IMG/VR virus record: IMGVR_UViG_3300046542_000485
Coordinates: 1-34,366 of that record
Length of the DNA: 34,366 bases
Reading direction: 5' to 3' (one strand)
DNA from: a virus
Below are positions 7,179 to 15,883 of the stretch, piece after piece (position 1 is the first letter of the stretch; each line of letters begins with the position of its first letter). The notes beneath the pieces are model-generated. The model did no database searches and was not told the origin of the DNA. It was given only the letters and a program-made list of their open reading frames with translations. The position numbers and the translations under genes are program-made.

Positions 7179-8843
7179 TCAGTACTTGATACAGACCAGC
7201 AGAGCTTCGTTGATCGGACGGGCTTCATCGCCTCCGGCGAAGTTCACAGTGATGACGTGGGAGTGGGTTCCGCCACCACCGATGCTGACGTTGTGTCCAT
7301 GTGCACCGGCAGCTCCGATGCCAACGTTATGTGAATGGTTTCCCGCCCAATCGGTGGCACTTGCCCACCCATTTGCGCCGTTGGCAGTGGTCAAATTTGG
7401 ACCACCATTACCCACGTTGCTATTTTCTGCCCTGAAATTGCCATGTTGGTGATTTCCCTGAGCATCAGTCGAGGCACTGTGGACATGATCGCCCTGGGCA
7501 TCAGTCCAGGCACCATGAACGTGGTCTCCCACTGCTACTGCTGACGCCCCGTGATCATGAGCGAGGTTCTGGTTTTGCTGGGTCGTGCCCAGGGCGCGAT
7601 TGGAATCAATCCCGCGTGCGTCGTCCCAGGCACGCAGAAAAAGTCCGCGACTGTCGCCGATGTTAAAGGTGGTGCTCCCATCACCAGCGCCGTACCGGGT
7701 GCCAATCACCGCAAATAGTTTGGCGTAGACTGTGCGCGATACGTTGGCACCGTTGCGCTTGAGCCATCCTGGTGGTGCAGTCGCCATGTCAAAGGCGGCG
7801 ACCATGCCCACCAGCGAGTCGCTGATTTGTTGATTGAGGTTATTCAGTGCGGCGGTGGTGGCCAGCACCTCACTGCTATTGGTCTCCGGGTCATCGCTCT
7901 TTGCGTTTGGGAGCTGGTCCAGGCCCACATCGGCCTTGGTCGTGGCACGGGCGCGCAACTTTTCGTAGTCCCCGACTTTGGCTGCAAAGTGCTGCACCAA
8001 GGGGCCGCTAATAGGCTCAACATTCCGTAGGTCAGTGACGATGACTGAATCCGGCAGATCGGCGAGGGGGATCAGGTAGTGCTGCACGCCGGCACTGTCG
8101 ATATAGTCGCTGAGCGTGTCGCCCCATTCGATTTGGAACCCTACACTCGCACTGCTTTCCTGGCGGACCAGGGCGACATCGAGCCATACCTTACTCGGCA
8201 GGGTTGGCGGGACTACAGGCAAGGCACTGACCAGTTCCACGCGCAGGCCTTCCAGATAGGCCAATCCTGGCTTGAGGTGATAGTCGCCCTCGAGGTTGAC
8301 CAACTGCAGGCTGTCCATAAAAAAACAGGTTCGCCCGAAAACGTCTCGGTTTGATAGCCGTTCACGCTCATCGATGTCGTGCAAGCGCACGGTAAAATCG
8401 TGCTGCCAAGTACTGGCGTCGATCGTCACGGCCGTCAAAGCCTGGGCGCCGTCGAACACCAGCATCATATTGCGGGTGACGTTATTGCCGACCTGGTGGG
8501 GCGGGATGTTTTTGCGCTTCTGCTGCACCGGCACGTACCCAACCGACAGCAGCACGTTTTCAGCGGTCTCCAGTCCAATCCAGTTCCAGTCGAAGTCGCC
8601 GATATCACTACCCATCATCAGGCTGTAGACCACCTGGTTCGGGTTCACAAACCCTTTCTGGGTGTAGACCTGGGTGTGCACGATTTGCTCGGGCGGCGGC
8701 AGAGGGGCGTCACGGTCTACCGGGTTGTCCGGGTCCAGATCAGGCACCAGCGCGAGAATAAAACGCACGACCTCCAGCGCCTCATGAGCAGCTTGTTTCT
8801 CGGCGATCAGCCGTTCACCGGCTTTGGTAATACTGGCAGCCAT
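7179..8843 (-). CDS. H: Tail fibre with collar domain and HxH tip
   Basis: A 554-residue receptor-binding fibre. Residues about 1-160 match the phage tail-collar fibre N-terminus that attaches to the baseplate. Residues about 340-405 hold the tail collar domain (GMVAAFDMATAPPGWLKRNG, FNIGDSRGLFLRAWD). The C-terminal 140 residues are Gly/Asn/His rich with repeated HxH pairs (DHVH, DHVH, HQH, HSH, HGH, HSH), like the metal-binding needle of T4 gp37, and end in the usual RPINEALLVCIKY. The tip decides host range. It follows baseplate gene I by eight bases. Confidence 0.85.
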   Translation of the reverse strand: MAASITKAGERLIAEKQAAHEALEVVRFILALVPDLDPDNPVDRDAPLPPPEQIVHTQVYTQKGFVNPNQVVYSLMMGSDIGDFDWNWIGLETAENVLLSVGYVPVQQKRKNIPPHQVGNNVTRNMMLVFDGAQALTAVTIDASTWQHDFTVRLHDIDERERLSNRDVFGRTCFFMDSLQLVNLEGDYHLKPGLAYLEGLRVELVSALPVVPPTLPSKVWLDVALVRQESSASVGFQIEWGDTLSDYIDSAGVQHYLIPLADLPDSVIVTDLRNVEPISGPLVQHFAAKVGDYEKLRARATTKADVGLDQLPNAKSDDPETNSSEVLATTAALNNLNQQISDSLVGMVAAFDMATAPPGWLKRNGANVSRTVYAKLFAVIGTRYGAGDGSTTFNIGDSRGLFLRAWDDARGIDSNRALGTTQQNQNLAHDHGASAVAVGDHVHGAWTDAQGDHVHSASTDAQGNHQHGNFRAENSNVGNGGPNLTTANGANGWASATDWAGNHSHNVGIGAAGAHGHNVSIGGGGTHSHVITVNFAGGDEARPINEALLVCIKY

Positions 8844-8851
8844 GGGGGCTC

Positions 8852-9376
8852 CTACAGCGTGGCGACCAGCGTTTGCTGGTCGTCGTTGAAGTCGACCAGG
8901 GCCACAAGCAGGGTCACTGGGGTGATGGTCACAAAGTCATAGCGTCGGCACGTGCGTCCGTACTGCAGCACGATCACCCGCAGCAGCTCAGGGTTATCCG
9001 AGATTTGCGAGTCACTGAGCTTGAGCAGCACCACGTCCCAGTCCCGATCGGGCAGGCGCTCCTCGATCTCGACATAGCCCACACCGAGGCGGTGCAGGAT
9101 CCGCATCAGCCCGGCCGTTGAGCCGGCGTCTACTGAATTGATAAAGGCGAACTTGACCCGCAAGCGGTACAAACTCTCGGGTTCGCCGCGAAAGCGGGTA
9201 ATGTCCCGCTGCCAGGCCAGCAGATCGAGAATGGTCAAATGGCAGCGTTCGGGGTCCATCTGCAGCAACGGCCATTGCATCCAGTTTTCGACGGCTTCCC
9301 ACCAGGCTTGGGCGGTGGCTTTGAGCTTGGCCAGTTCGCCGGCACTGAGCCAGAACGGCAGATCGAGCTTAAGCAT
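8852..9376 (-). CDS. I: Tail protein I (baseplate)
   Basis: A 174-residue protein of the P2 gpI family. The stretch WPLLQMDPERCHLTILDLLAW followed by FRGEPESLYRLRVKFA is the conserved core (cf. gpI: positions that pack at the fibre-baseplate junction). It sits between baseplate J and the fibre gene, the same order as P2 J-I-H, and overlaps J by eight bases. It links the fibres to the baseplate periphery. Confidence 0.75.
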   Translation of the reverse strand: MLKLDLPFWLSAGELAKLKATAQAWWEAVENWMQWPLLQMDPERCHLTILDLLAWQRDITRFRGEPESLYRLRVKFAFINSVDAGSTAGLMRILHRLGVGYVEIEERLPDRDWDVVLLKLSDSQISDNPELLRVIVLQYGRTCRRYDFVTITPVTLLVALVDFNDDQQTLVATL

Positions 9377-10544
9377 CCAGCACCACCTCCAGGCTTTCGA
9401 TCCGCGGAATGTTCAGCTCGGACAAAATGTCGGTGTTGGTGAACTGCAGCGATTCGATTCGTGGGAACCGCTCGTGCAGCTCCTCGCCCAGGCGGCTGAA
9501 CGAAAATCGCGACTGGGGATAGGTCAGGGTGGGCTGGTAGTCGCTGGTGGTGCTTTCGCGGAATGCGGCGCGGATGAACTGCTCGACCTGAGTCTGCAGT
9601 TGGGTGCGTTGCTCGGTACTCAGATTCGACCGTGGCCACAGGCTCAGGCGGATGGCGTGCTGGGTCTCTGGCATGACCATCACCAACAAATCATCCCCAT
9701 GACCGTGGTTGCCGCCTTCGCGAATAAAAGCGTTGATCAGTTGCAAATACTCGTCCGCCGGCACACCGGCCTCGAACAACACAAAGGCATTGGCGCTGCC
9801 CGGACCACGTGGAGCCCCGTGCTCGAAATACACACCATCCAGACGCACGCCGGGGAAGGACGCAATCATGGCGCGGTAGACCGCGTCAGTATGGTACTGA
9901 TTGACCGCTGAAAACTGGTTGCGGGTGCGCAGCCGTAACTGATCGTTGGGCTCCGAGTCAGCCCCGGGCTGACTCAGCCAGTTGTCAGCGTTCACCACCT
10001 GGACAATCCCCGGTACCGGCACCGGCAAAATCGCGTAATACCCCGGTGCCAGATTGTAGCCACTGCCGGCTTCGATCGCCTCAACCGGGATGGCCAACTG
10101 TGATTCACCGTCACCAAAGATACCGGGCAGGGTGGTTTTCAACTCGTAGATATGGCTATTGATCGCCGCCGATTGCACCCGGGTACCGGCGGGCACTTCC
10201 AGCGCTCCGGCCGCTGTGGCTCGAGTGAACAGCAGTTCACCCTGGGCTTTGGTCGAGGTCTTGCGCTCGACATTCACCGCCCAGGCCAGCATGTCCAACC
10301 AGCCATCCACGGCGGTCCTGACGAAAAAGTTCGGCAGCACGGTGTCGACGATGAACTGCAGCAGCCACAGCACTGGCCGGGTCACGAGGGCCGTGATGAT
10401 TCGCCAGAACGGCGACCAGGCACTGGTGTTGCTGATCTTGCTGCCCTGCTCGGCAGCCACTTTTTCCCAGGCTTTTTTCAGTTCGGCCTCGGTGGTCGGG
10501 ATGCCGGCCTCACGCAGCGCCTCTTTAAAATCCACGTCGCTCAC
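9369..10544 (-). CDS. J: Baseplate J family protein
   Basis: A 391-residue baseplate wedge protein. Visible family landmarks are ARATAAG-type strand LLFTRATAAGALEVPAGTRV (about 110-130), EAIEAGSGYNLAPGYY (about 153-168) and the central AVNQYHTDAVYRAMIASFPGV segment, all typical of Baseplate_J / T4 gp6. It builds the baseplate periphery. The start overlaps the stop of the DUF2590 gene (ATGA). Longer than P2 gpJ (302), matching the HP1-like type. Confidence 0.82.
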   Translation of the reverse strand: MSDVDFKEALREAGIPTTEAELKKAWEKVAAEQGSKISNTSAWSPFWRIITALVTRPVLWLLQFIVDTVLPNFFVRTAVDGWLDMLAWAVNVERKTSTKAQGELLFTRATAAGALEVPAGTRVQSAAINSHIYELKTTLPGIFGDGESQLAIPVEAIEAGSGYNLAPGYYAILPVPVPGIVQVVNADNWLSQPGADSEPNDQLRLRTRNQFSAVNQYHTDAVYRAMIASFPGVRLDGVYFEHGAPRGPGSANAFVLFEAGVPADEYLQLINAFIREGGNHGHGDDLLVMVMPETQHAIRLSLWPRSNLSTEQRTQLQTQVEQFIRAAFRESTTSDYQPTLTYPQSRFSFSRLGEELHERFPRIESLQFTNTDILSELNIPRIESLEVVLDA

Positions 10545-10858
10545 ACCGTTACCTTCATATGGCCAAATTTCACCGTGGTTGCAGTCACCAGGTACCTGCC
10601 GGGTACCTCGGGCAGGATTCGCGCCGTGCCGGGCACCAGGCGTTCGTCCGCCTCCACCAGTAGTTCCATCTGTTGCCGACAGTCGCGCTGACGCAGCGGA
10701 TCGCGCTCGGCCACCAGGGTCACCAACAAACCGCTGTCGCGGATCATGTGCGCGATGTCTTGGGCAATGCTTGCGCGATCGTCCACCAGCAATGGCTGGT
10801 GAGACGGGTCCAACATCAGGTCATTGCCGGCAATCAGCAGGTCGACGTATTCACTCAT
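10541..10858 (-). CDS. DUF2590 baseplate protein
   Basis: A 105-residue protein between tape measure and baseplate J. The segments VDLLIAGNDLMLD, DRASIAQDIAHMIRDSGLL and RQQMELLVEADERLVPGTARI match the DUF2590 pattern, which resembles gpW/gp25 baseplate wedge proteins in size, location and the IAQDI-helix. A gp25-like wedge role is inferred. Overlaps on both sides are four bases. Confidence 0.72.
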   Translation of the reverse strand: MSEYVDLLIAGNDLMLDPSHQPLLVDDRASIAQDIAHMIRDSGLLVTLVAERDPLRQRDCRQQMELLVEADERLVPGTARILPEVPGRYLVTATTVKFGHMKVTV

Positions 10859-12759
10859 CCTGCCATCTCCATCAGCCCTTCCAGCTCGTGGGTGGTCATG
10901 GGTTTACTGGTGTGGATCTCCACTTTTTCCACGTGGGTACCCCGGTTTTGCGTGGCGTTGTTCTGGATACTGGTGAGCAAACCGCCTGGCGGTACCGCCG
11001 TGGCTCGGTTGGGGGACAGTGATGGGATGGCGGCGTTGATGGTTTGCTGGGCACGTTGCGCGGCGCTGGCCTGCTCGGCAATGTTCATGGTTGCGGTACC
11101 GCCTTGCAGCGCCGGCAGTTCGGCAAAACTGGTGTTGATTTCCACGCCGGGGATCATGTTCAGCAGAGTAATCACACCCTTAAAGGCGTTTCCCAGCAGG
11201 GCGAAAGGCGAAAGGTTGGCGAAGACCAGCAACAGATCTTCCCAGCCGCTTTTGGCTCCGGTGACGACACCCAATACTTCGCTCAGCCAGGTGATGAAGC
11301 GAAGTCCCATATCAACCAGCTGTTCCAAGCCTCGCCACAGGACCTGCACCACGGCCCACATGATTTTCAGGCTCAGTATCACAGGGGTGATCATCACCAA
11401 GAGGGCCTGGAACCAGGCGGTTTGGCCGAACTTCATTTTCAGTTCATCCCACCAGAAAATGGCGGCGCCGATGGCCACGACCAGCGCCGCGATCCCAAAC
11501 ACGATCAAGGCCAGCGGGCTGAAAAGTAGTGACAACACACCATACAACCCCGCGAATACGGTCAGGCCCGCGGTAGCGGCTACCAATCCCAGTACGCCGA
11601 GGCTGATGTAGCCCATCCAGCGAGCCACATTGGGAAATAACTTGATCCACCGTTGAAATGTTGCGGTGGCCACCGTTAACCGATCGATCAATGGATTGAG
11701 TACCGGCAACAGGATCTGACCGAAGGAAATGCGCACCGCCATGATGGCGCTGCCGAAACGTTCCCATGGATCGGCAATGGCGCTGGCCATCTTTTCGGCC
11801 TGCTCCAGGCCTTTGACTTTGCCTAATTGGTCGATGCTGTTCCCCAAGTCGCCCACTTTTGGAAGAAGTTGGGTGATTAACCCCATGGCCTGTTTGCCGC
11901 CAAACGCCTTGCTGATCAGGTCGGTTTCCGCTGCATCCAACTCGCCAAACCTGGTGTTGAGCTTGCCCAGAATGTCCAACATCGGCAGTAGGCGGCCTTG
12001 GCTGTCGGTAAAGGACAGGCCGAGTTTTTCCTGAGCACCGTAGGCGCCGGCCAGAAAGGCCCGATACTTGGTTCCGGCCTCGCCGCCACTCATCGTCGCC
12101 TGCAGCGTGCCAAGGATGGCCATCTGTTCGGCCGCACCTATTCCGGCGGAGGCCGCACTGGCGCCCAGGGAGGTAAAGGCATTACTCATGCCTTGCCCGG
12201 TTGTCTTGAACATCTGCACCGCTGTGGCGGTCTGCCCAGTCAATTGCTCGACCCACGCGCCTTTGCCCATGGCGTCGGCTTGTTTCTGGAAGATCCCGTA
12301 CATCGTTCCGACGTAGTTGGTAATGGTGCCGGCATCAGCCTTGGTGGCCTTGGCCAATAGGTTGGATGCCCCGGTGAAAGTCGCCAGTTGGGTGCCGGTC
12401 AATCCGGCGATGGCGCTTTGGATGTCATAGGCCGAGCTGACAAAGGCGGTGGCGCTCTCGCCGTAGGCGATGCTGAACTCCAGCGACTTTTGATTGAGCA
12501 GGTCCAAGGCGTCCGCTGCCACGCCCAAGCTTTGAACTTCGCCAAGTGCCGCGTTCTGCCCCAGAGCGGGTGCCATCGCGGTTTTTAGCGTGAACGCCGC
12601 GCCAACCATTCCCGCCATGCCGACACCCATCTGCTTGATGCCGTTCTGGCCCTTTGTCGCCAAGTCGCTGAACCCAGCTTTCACCTTACCCAGGGGTTGG
12701 CTCACGCGGTCAACCAAGCGCAGGATAAAGTCGAGTTTGCTGGTGGCGGAGGTGCTCAT
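10855..12759 (-). CDS. T: Tail tape measure protein
   Basis: A 634-residue tape measure protein. The start at 12759 is chosen for its AAGGA ribosome binding site and because the family begins with a SKLDFILRLVDRVSQPL-like helix. The N-terminal 350 residues hold the TP901-type core (IQSAIAGLTGTQLATFTGASNLLAKATKADAGTI, AYGAQEKLGLSFTD). Residues about 390-460 carry hydrophobic membrane-spanning helices, as usual for proteins ejected into the host envelope. Length sets tail length: 634 residues predict roughly a 90-100 nm tail (rule of about 0.15 nm per residue). Located after the frameshifted chaperone pair, as in lambda, P2 and HP1. Confidence 0.85.
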   Translation of the reverse strand: MSTSATSKLDFILRLVDRVSQPLGKVKAGFSDLATKGQNGIKQMGVGMAGMVGAAFTLKTAMAPALGQNAALGEVQSLGVAADALDLLNQKSLEFSIAYGESATAFVSSAYDIQSAIAGLTGTQLATFTGASNLLAKATKADAGTITNYVGTMYGIFQKQADAMGKGAWVEQLTGQTATAVQMFKTTGQGMSNAFTSLGASAASAGIGAAEQMAILGTLQATMSGGEAGTKYRAFLAGAYGAQEKLGLSFTDSQGRLLPMLDILGKLNTRFGELDAAETDLISKAFGGKQAMGLITQLLPKVGDLGNSIDQLGKVKGLEQAEKMASAIADPWERFGSAIMAVRISFGQILLPVLNPLIDRLTVATATFQRWIKLFPNVARWMGYISLGVLGLVAATAGLTVFAGLYGVLSLLFSPLALIVFGIAALVVAIGAAIFWWDELKMKFGQTAWFQALLVMITPVILSLKIMWAVVQVLWRGLEQLVDMGLRFITWLSEVLGVVTGAKSGWEDLLLVFANLSPFALLGNAFKGVITLLNMIPGVEINTSFAELPALQGGTATMNIAEQASAAQRAQQTINAAIPSLSPNRATAVPPGGLLTSIQNNATQNRGTHVEKVEIHTSKPMTTHELEGLMEMAG

Positions 12760-12775
12760 TTCCCAAAATCCTTGG

Positions 12776-13227
12776 CTAACCTTTGAACGCAATTGCAATA
12801 CCGTTGGCTACGGCGATTTCCATGCGTTTCCAATGTTCATCTTCCAGCCACTTGGCGGTGCCCAGATTGTCGGCCGAGGGCTCGGCGCCGGGTAGCCAGC
12901 GTTCAGTCAGTGCCATCAACTGGCCCAGGCTGTCATCACTCAGGCGGTCAGCACGGCCGAGGGCTTTTTTACGATGATTTCAACGTCAGGCGCGTACTCT
13001 TCCAGCAGCGTGCCAGCCAGTTGCATGACGAATACCGGGTTGGCCAGTAGCGGTCGCAGCGCATCCTTATGGGCCGGCAGCACAGTGGTGGTCAGCAGGT
13101 TGTTGGACGGTGCCACCTTGTTGTTGGGGGTGACGGCGTTGAAGTACTTGGTCACGTCCTGGGGCGCCAGGCTGAAAGTGAATTCCTGCTCACCGATTTC
13201 CAGGGTGATGTCGCGACGGTCGCTCAT
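12776..13227 (-). CDS. Tail assembly chaperone, -1 frameshift fusion product
   Basis: The upstream frame (starting at 13227) reaches GTA AAA AAG at 12972-12964. If the ribosome slips back one base on A AAA AAG, the message continues with GCC CTC GGC and stays open for 62 codons to a TAG at 12778-12776, giving about 150 residues. The added part (ALGRADRLSDDSLGQLMALT ... WLEDEHWKRMEIAVANG) is clearly protein-like. P2 E/E' and lambda G/GT make a long chaperone the same way, and the gene lies directly before the tape measure gene, as required. Confidence 0.8.
12940..13227 (-). CDS. Tail assembly chaperone, unshifted product
   Basis: A 95-residue protein (SDRRDITLEIGEQEFTFSL ... KYFNAVTPNNKVAPSNNLL) of the putative phage tail assembly chaperone type. 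It holds tape measure protein in a form suited to tube assembly. AAAGGAAC forms a good ribosome binding site; the ATG overlaps the previous stop (ATGA). The unshifted frame ends seven codons after the slippery site. Most ribosomes should make this short form. Confidence 0.78.
   Translation of the reverse strand: MSDRRDITLEIGEQEFTFSLAPQDVTKYFNAVTPNNKVAPSNNLLTTTVLPAHKDALRPLLANPVFVMQLAGTLLEEYAPDVEIIVKKPSAVLTA
12964..12970 (-). promoter_or_regulatory. Slippery heptamer A AAA AAG
   Basis: In the reading frame of the chaperone the codons are xxA AAA AAG, the canonical bacterial -1 frameshift heptamer also used by dnaX. Directly downstream a short stem (CTC-GGC pairing with GCC-U-GAG, ten-base loop) could act as stimulator. 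The -1 frame is open across the next 62 codons, which supports real use. Confidence 0.8.
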
Positions 13228-13502
13228 GGCGTGTTCCTTTTGTTGAGATTGGCGAAATAGGCGTCAAGGCAATGCTCCAGGCGCTTTTCAAAACGGTGTT
13301 CGAGCTTCAGTAGCGCCTTGTCGAAGGCCTCCTGCTTGCCGCTGTGTTTAGCCATATCGATGCGCAGTTCCATGTTTTCCCGGCGCGCCGTGTTGACTTG
13401 GCGAAACAGGTAAATCTGGAAGCCCGCGACACCGGTCAGTACCGCCTCGGTCAGCAGCAACATCACGCTGATGTGCATCGGCGTCAGGTCCATCATGGCC
13501 AT
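13224..13502 (-). CDS. Small membrane protein with coiled-coil tail
   Basis: A 92-residue protein with one membrane segment near the N-terminus (about 12-33, SVMLLLTEAVLTGVAGFQIYLF) and then a charged helix (ENMELRIDMAKHSG, LLKLEHRFEKRLEHCLDAY). It follows the DUF1353 and endopeptidase genes, so a lysis role (holin, pinholin or spanin-like) is possible. N-terminal anchor with a cytoplasmic or periplasmic helix also suits an accessory envelope protein. First ATG overlaps the DUF1353 gene by ten bases; Met3 or Met4 are alternative starts. Confidence 0.55.
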   Translation of the reverse strand: MAMMDLTPMHISVMLLLTEAVLTGVAGFQIYLFRQVNTARRENMELRIDMAKHSGKQEAFDKALLKLEHRFEKRLEHCLDAYFANLNKRNTP

Positions 13503-13903
13503 TTCCCCCGGCCGCCGAAGCGCACGGCTTGCCGCATCAGCCAGGCCAGCGGCTTGGCGGTGCCCTCCTCGAGCAGGGCGTCGTAAAAGATCCGATCGGC
13601 CTCGCGCTTGGTAAAGCGCCGGGTCAGGTCGGTGTAGATGTAGTCATGCACCACCGATGGCCTGCGGGTGGTTGAGCTCTGGGCGTCCACCAGGCGGCGC
13701 GCCAGGCGGCGCGCCAGGCGCGGGATGCTGGCCAGGTCCGACAGATAGCCAACCGGAACCACGATCAATTGCGACGCCCGGGGCTGGTAACCATTGGGCA
13801 ATGCCGGTGTCGAGGTGTAGTGGCGGTATTGCAGCGGCTGGATCACTTCCCAACGGTAATGGCCAGGGCGGTGACGCAGTTCCAGATGGCTTTCAAAGGG
13901 CAT
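13493..13903 (-). CDS. DUF1353 protein
   Basis: A 136-residue protein of the DUF1353 family. The pattern VPVGYLSDLASIPR (about 50-63), then SVVHDYIYTD (about 83-92) and READRIFYDALLEEG is diagnostic. DUF1353 genes accompany lysis genes in many phages; the role is unknown. Oddity: a 12-bp tandem repeat (13691-13714) duplicates the residues LARR inside the loop between the two motifs. Confidence 0.8.
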   Translation of the reverse strand: MPFESHLELRHRPGHYRWEVIQPLQYRHYTSTPALPNGYQPRASQLIVVPVGYLSDLASIPRLARRLARRLVDAQSSTTRRPSVVHDYIYTDLTRRFTKREADRIFYDALLEEGTAKPLAWLMRQAVRFGGRGKWP

Positions 13904-13906
13904 CGC

Positions 13907-14302
13907 TCAGTAGCTCCAGATCGTCGGGCTGGGTAGGCGTCCGTCTTGCGGCGCCAGACCCAGGTGCAAGAAACGGGCAGGCCCTTTTTGATTGATCCCG
14001 ATCCGGACAAAGCCCAGGTTCAGGGCCATGTGTAAAATCCTTAGGGCGTCCTGCCCACTGCATCGCACGTCAACTGCCAAGCCTTGGGTATGTTCGCCGG
14101 GCACCGCCTTGTACCGTTCCTCGGGGTGCTCGGGGCAGCGGTAGGCACTGCTCAGGACCAGGGGTTTGCCATAGACCTGGCGCAGACGCTGTAACAGCGC
14201 CATGAATACGGGATCCATCTCGCTGCCGTCGCTGTCGCAATGACCACAGCGGCACCACAGCTCCGAGGCGTGAAAGTTGGGCCAGTGGGCCTGGTTATCC
14301 AT
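13907..14302 (-). CDS. M15 family peptidase, likely endolysin
   Basis: A 131-residue zinc peptidase of the M15A (VanY / D-Ala-D-Ala carboxypeptidase-like) type. Motif SSAYRCPEHP (51-60) is the substrate loop; zinc ligands are His71 and Asp78 in HTQGLAVD and His113 in FLHLGL. It would cut peptide cross-links of peptidoglycan at lysis. No signal sequence is seen, so export needs a holin. A muramidase (P2 K-like) is absent, which makes this the best endolysin candidate. The start overlaps the tube gene stop by one base (TGATG). Confidence 0.8.
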   Translation of the reverse strand: MDNQAHWPNFHASELWCRCGHCDSDGSEMDPVFMALLQRLRQVYGKPLVLSSAYRCPEHPEERYKAVPGEHTQGLAVDVRCSGQDALRILHMALNLGFVRIGINQKGPARFLHLGLAPQDGRLPSPTIWSY

Positions 14303-14751
14303 CAGCTCAGGCCCTCGATCTCACTGGCGTCTAGGTACGGCACACCGTTGATGCGGATAAAGTCCGGGCTGGTTACGTCGAACGGTATTTTGTGGGTGCT
14401 CTTCTGCCCTCCCTTGGGGTCGATATCCAGCAGGCTGGAGATTTTCAGCCGGCAGCCAAAGGCCTCCACGCGCAGTTCGTCGGTGGCGGTCTTGGCAAAG
14501 AACAGGGTGTCGAATGGCGCCAGCTTGCGGAACGAACCGGCGCGGCCCGCTGCTTGGATCAACAGTCCGAGGTTGGCGCTATCCAGCTCGAATTCACCGC
14601 TGGCCGCAACGTCGCCGTCGACGTGGCCATCGGGCACGCCCTTGGTCTGGGCCACGGCGCTGTTGTCGGTGATGTCCAGGGTGGCTTTTTCGATATGTAC
14701 CTGCAGGTCACCGAGGTTCACGTCAAAGTTCATGCCGCTGATTCGGGCCAT
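14302..14751 (-). CDS. DUF2597 protein, probable tail tube
   Basis: A 149-residue protein (ARISGMNFDVNLGDLQVHIE, ATLDITDNSAVAQTKGVPDG) of the DUF2597 family. It lies just after the sheath gene and before the lysis genes, has the size and beta-rich pattern of a tube monomer, and no other tube gene is present. In HP1-like phages this family is the tail tube equivalent of P2 FII. Confidence 0.75.
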   Translation of the reverse strand: MARISGMNFDVNLGDLQVHIEKATLDITDNSAVAQTKGVPDGHVDGDVAASGEFELDSANLGLLIQAAGRAGSFRKLAPFDTLFFAKTATDELRVEAFGCRLKISSLLDIDPKGGQKSTHKIPFDVTSPDFIRINGVPYLDASEIEGLS

Positions 14752-14755
14752 GGCG

Positions 14756-15871
14756 TTATTCCTCGTCGTCCAGAGACAGGTCTAGGGCGATGTTCGCCGT
14801 CAGATCCTTGGGGCAGTTGTAGGGGCGGATCAGCAGATACGCTTCAATGGTGGTGCGGTTCTTCCACAGTAGGGTGATGTCACCATCCCGTGGTGGTTGG
14901 ATATCGCCTGGAAACTGCTTGCCGGCAAAGTTCGCGGAACGGGACATCTCGCGCAGCGGGCGCATCAGCGTCAGCTTGGTGGCGGCCATGCTATTGGGGG
15001 TGCTGTTCACTTTGCGGTCAGCCACCATCTGGATCAGCAGGATCCGCACGCGGCGGGCGGCCTTGTCGACGATGCGCAGGTTTTCCACCACGGTGTAGTC
15101 GCTGCCCGGGGCGTCGAGCATGTTCGCGTCACCCCAGAACATGCCGGGATAATCTGGGTAACTTTGCGGTACCGAGAGGCGCACTTTGTCCAGCTCAGAC
15201 AGGGTTGAGGAGGGCAGCGGGATACCGTCCTTGTCCACCGGGGTCGGACCCAGGCCGACCAGGGCACCGGTGGCCACTCGCATGGGGCTGTCGGCAATAC
15301 TGACCTCTGCGTTGGCCAAGCGACCGGCGAGCACGCCGAGGTTGTTACCATGCAGCTGGGGCACCACCAGTACTCGGGGCGCAGCTACCTCTCGGGTGAT
15401 TTGGCTTTGTTCGATCCGGTAGAGTGCCCAGTCCGATGCAGGTGTGATGCCCGCACTGGCGGCCATCACAAACACTCTGCGGCCGTAGCGATTGTTCAGA
15501 TTGACGGCGGCGTTGTTCATGGCCTGTACGTCTGGACTGCCAGTCACCGGTTTGGTGATGATCACGGCTTCCACCGAAATATCCGCACCCTGGGCCATGT
15601 CCAGTGCCTCTTTCCAGTCTCCGTCGGCGGCCAAGGGCACAGCCATGCAAGCCCAGCGGCTTCCACCATTGAGGCGGGCGGCGGTGATCTGGGTTTTCAA
15701 GTCGCTGCTCGGCACACCCAGTTCGGTGTCTAGATCGCTTTGAGTGTTGAGTGCCAGCAACTTGCCGACGTTCTTCGCCGCCGGGCCGATAAACAGAAAG
15801 TAGCGCTCGATCTCGGTGACCGGGCCTTGGCCCAGGTTGAGGTTGTTGACGCTGACTTGACCTTGAGCCAT
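14756..15871 (-). CDS. DUF2586 protein, tail sheath
   Basis: A 371-residue protein of the DUF2586 family. Landmarks are QGQVSVNNLNLGQGPVTEIE at the start, AVIITKPVTGSPDVQAMNNA, and a final VENLRIVDKAARRVRILLIQ then LLIRPYNCPKDLTANIALDL. These are typical sheath features with the conserved N-terminal arm. It replaces P2 FI in the HP1/K139 branch. Contracts to drive the tube into the cell. Four-base gap to the tube gene. Confidence 0.8.
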   Translation of the reverse strand: MAQGQVSVNNLNLGQGPVTEIERYFLFIGPAAKNVGKLLALNTQSDLDTELGVPSSDLKTQITAARLNGGSRWACMAVPLAADGDWKEALDMAQGADISVEAVIITKPVTGSPDVQAMNNAAVNLNNRYGRRVFVMAASAGITPASDWALYRIEQSQITREVAAPRVLVVPQLHGNNLGVLAGRLANAEVSIADSPMRVATGALVGLGPTPVDKDGIPLPSSTLSELDKVRLSVPQSYPDYPGMFWGDANMLDAPGSDYTVVENLRIVDKAARRVRILLIQMVADRKVNSTPNSMAATKLTLMRPLREMSRSANFAGKQFPGDIQPPRDGDITLLWKNRTTIEAYLLIRPYNCPKDLTANIALDLSLDDEE

Positions 15872-15883
15872 GGGTAGGCCTCG

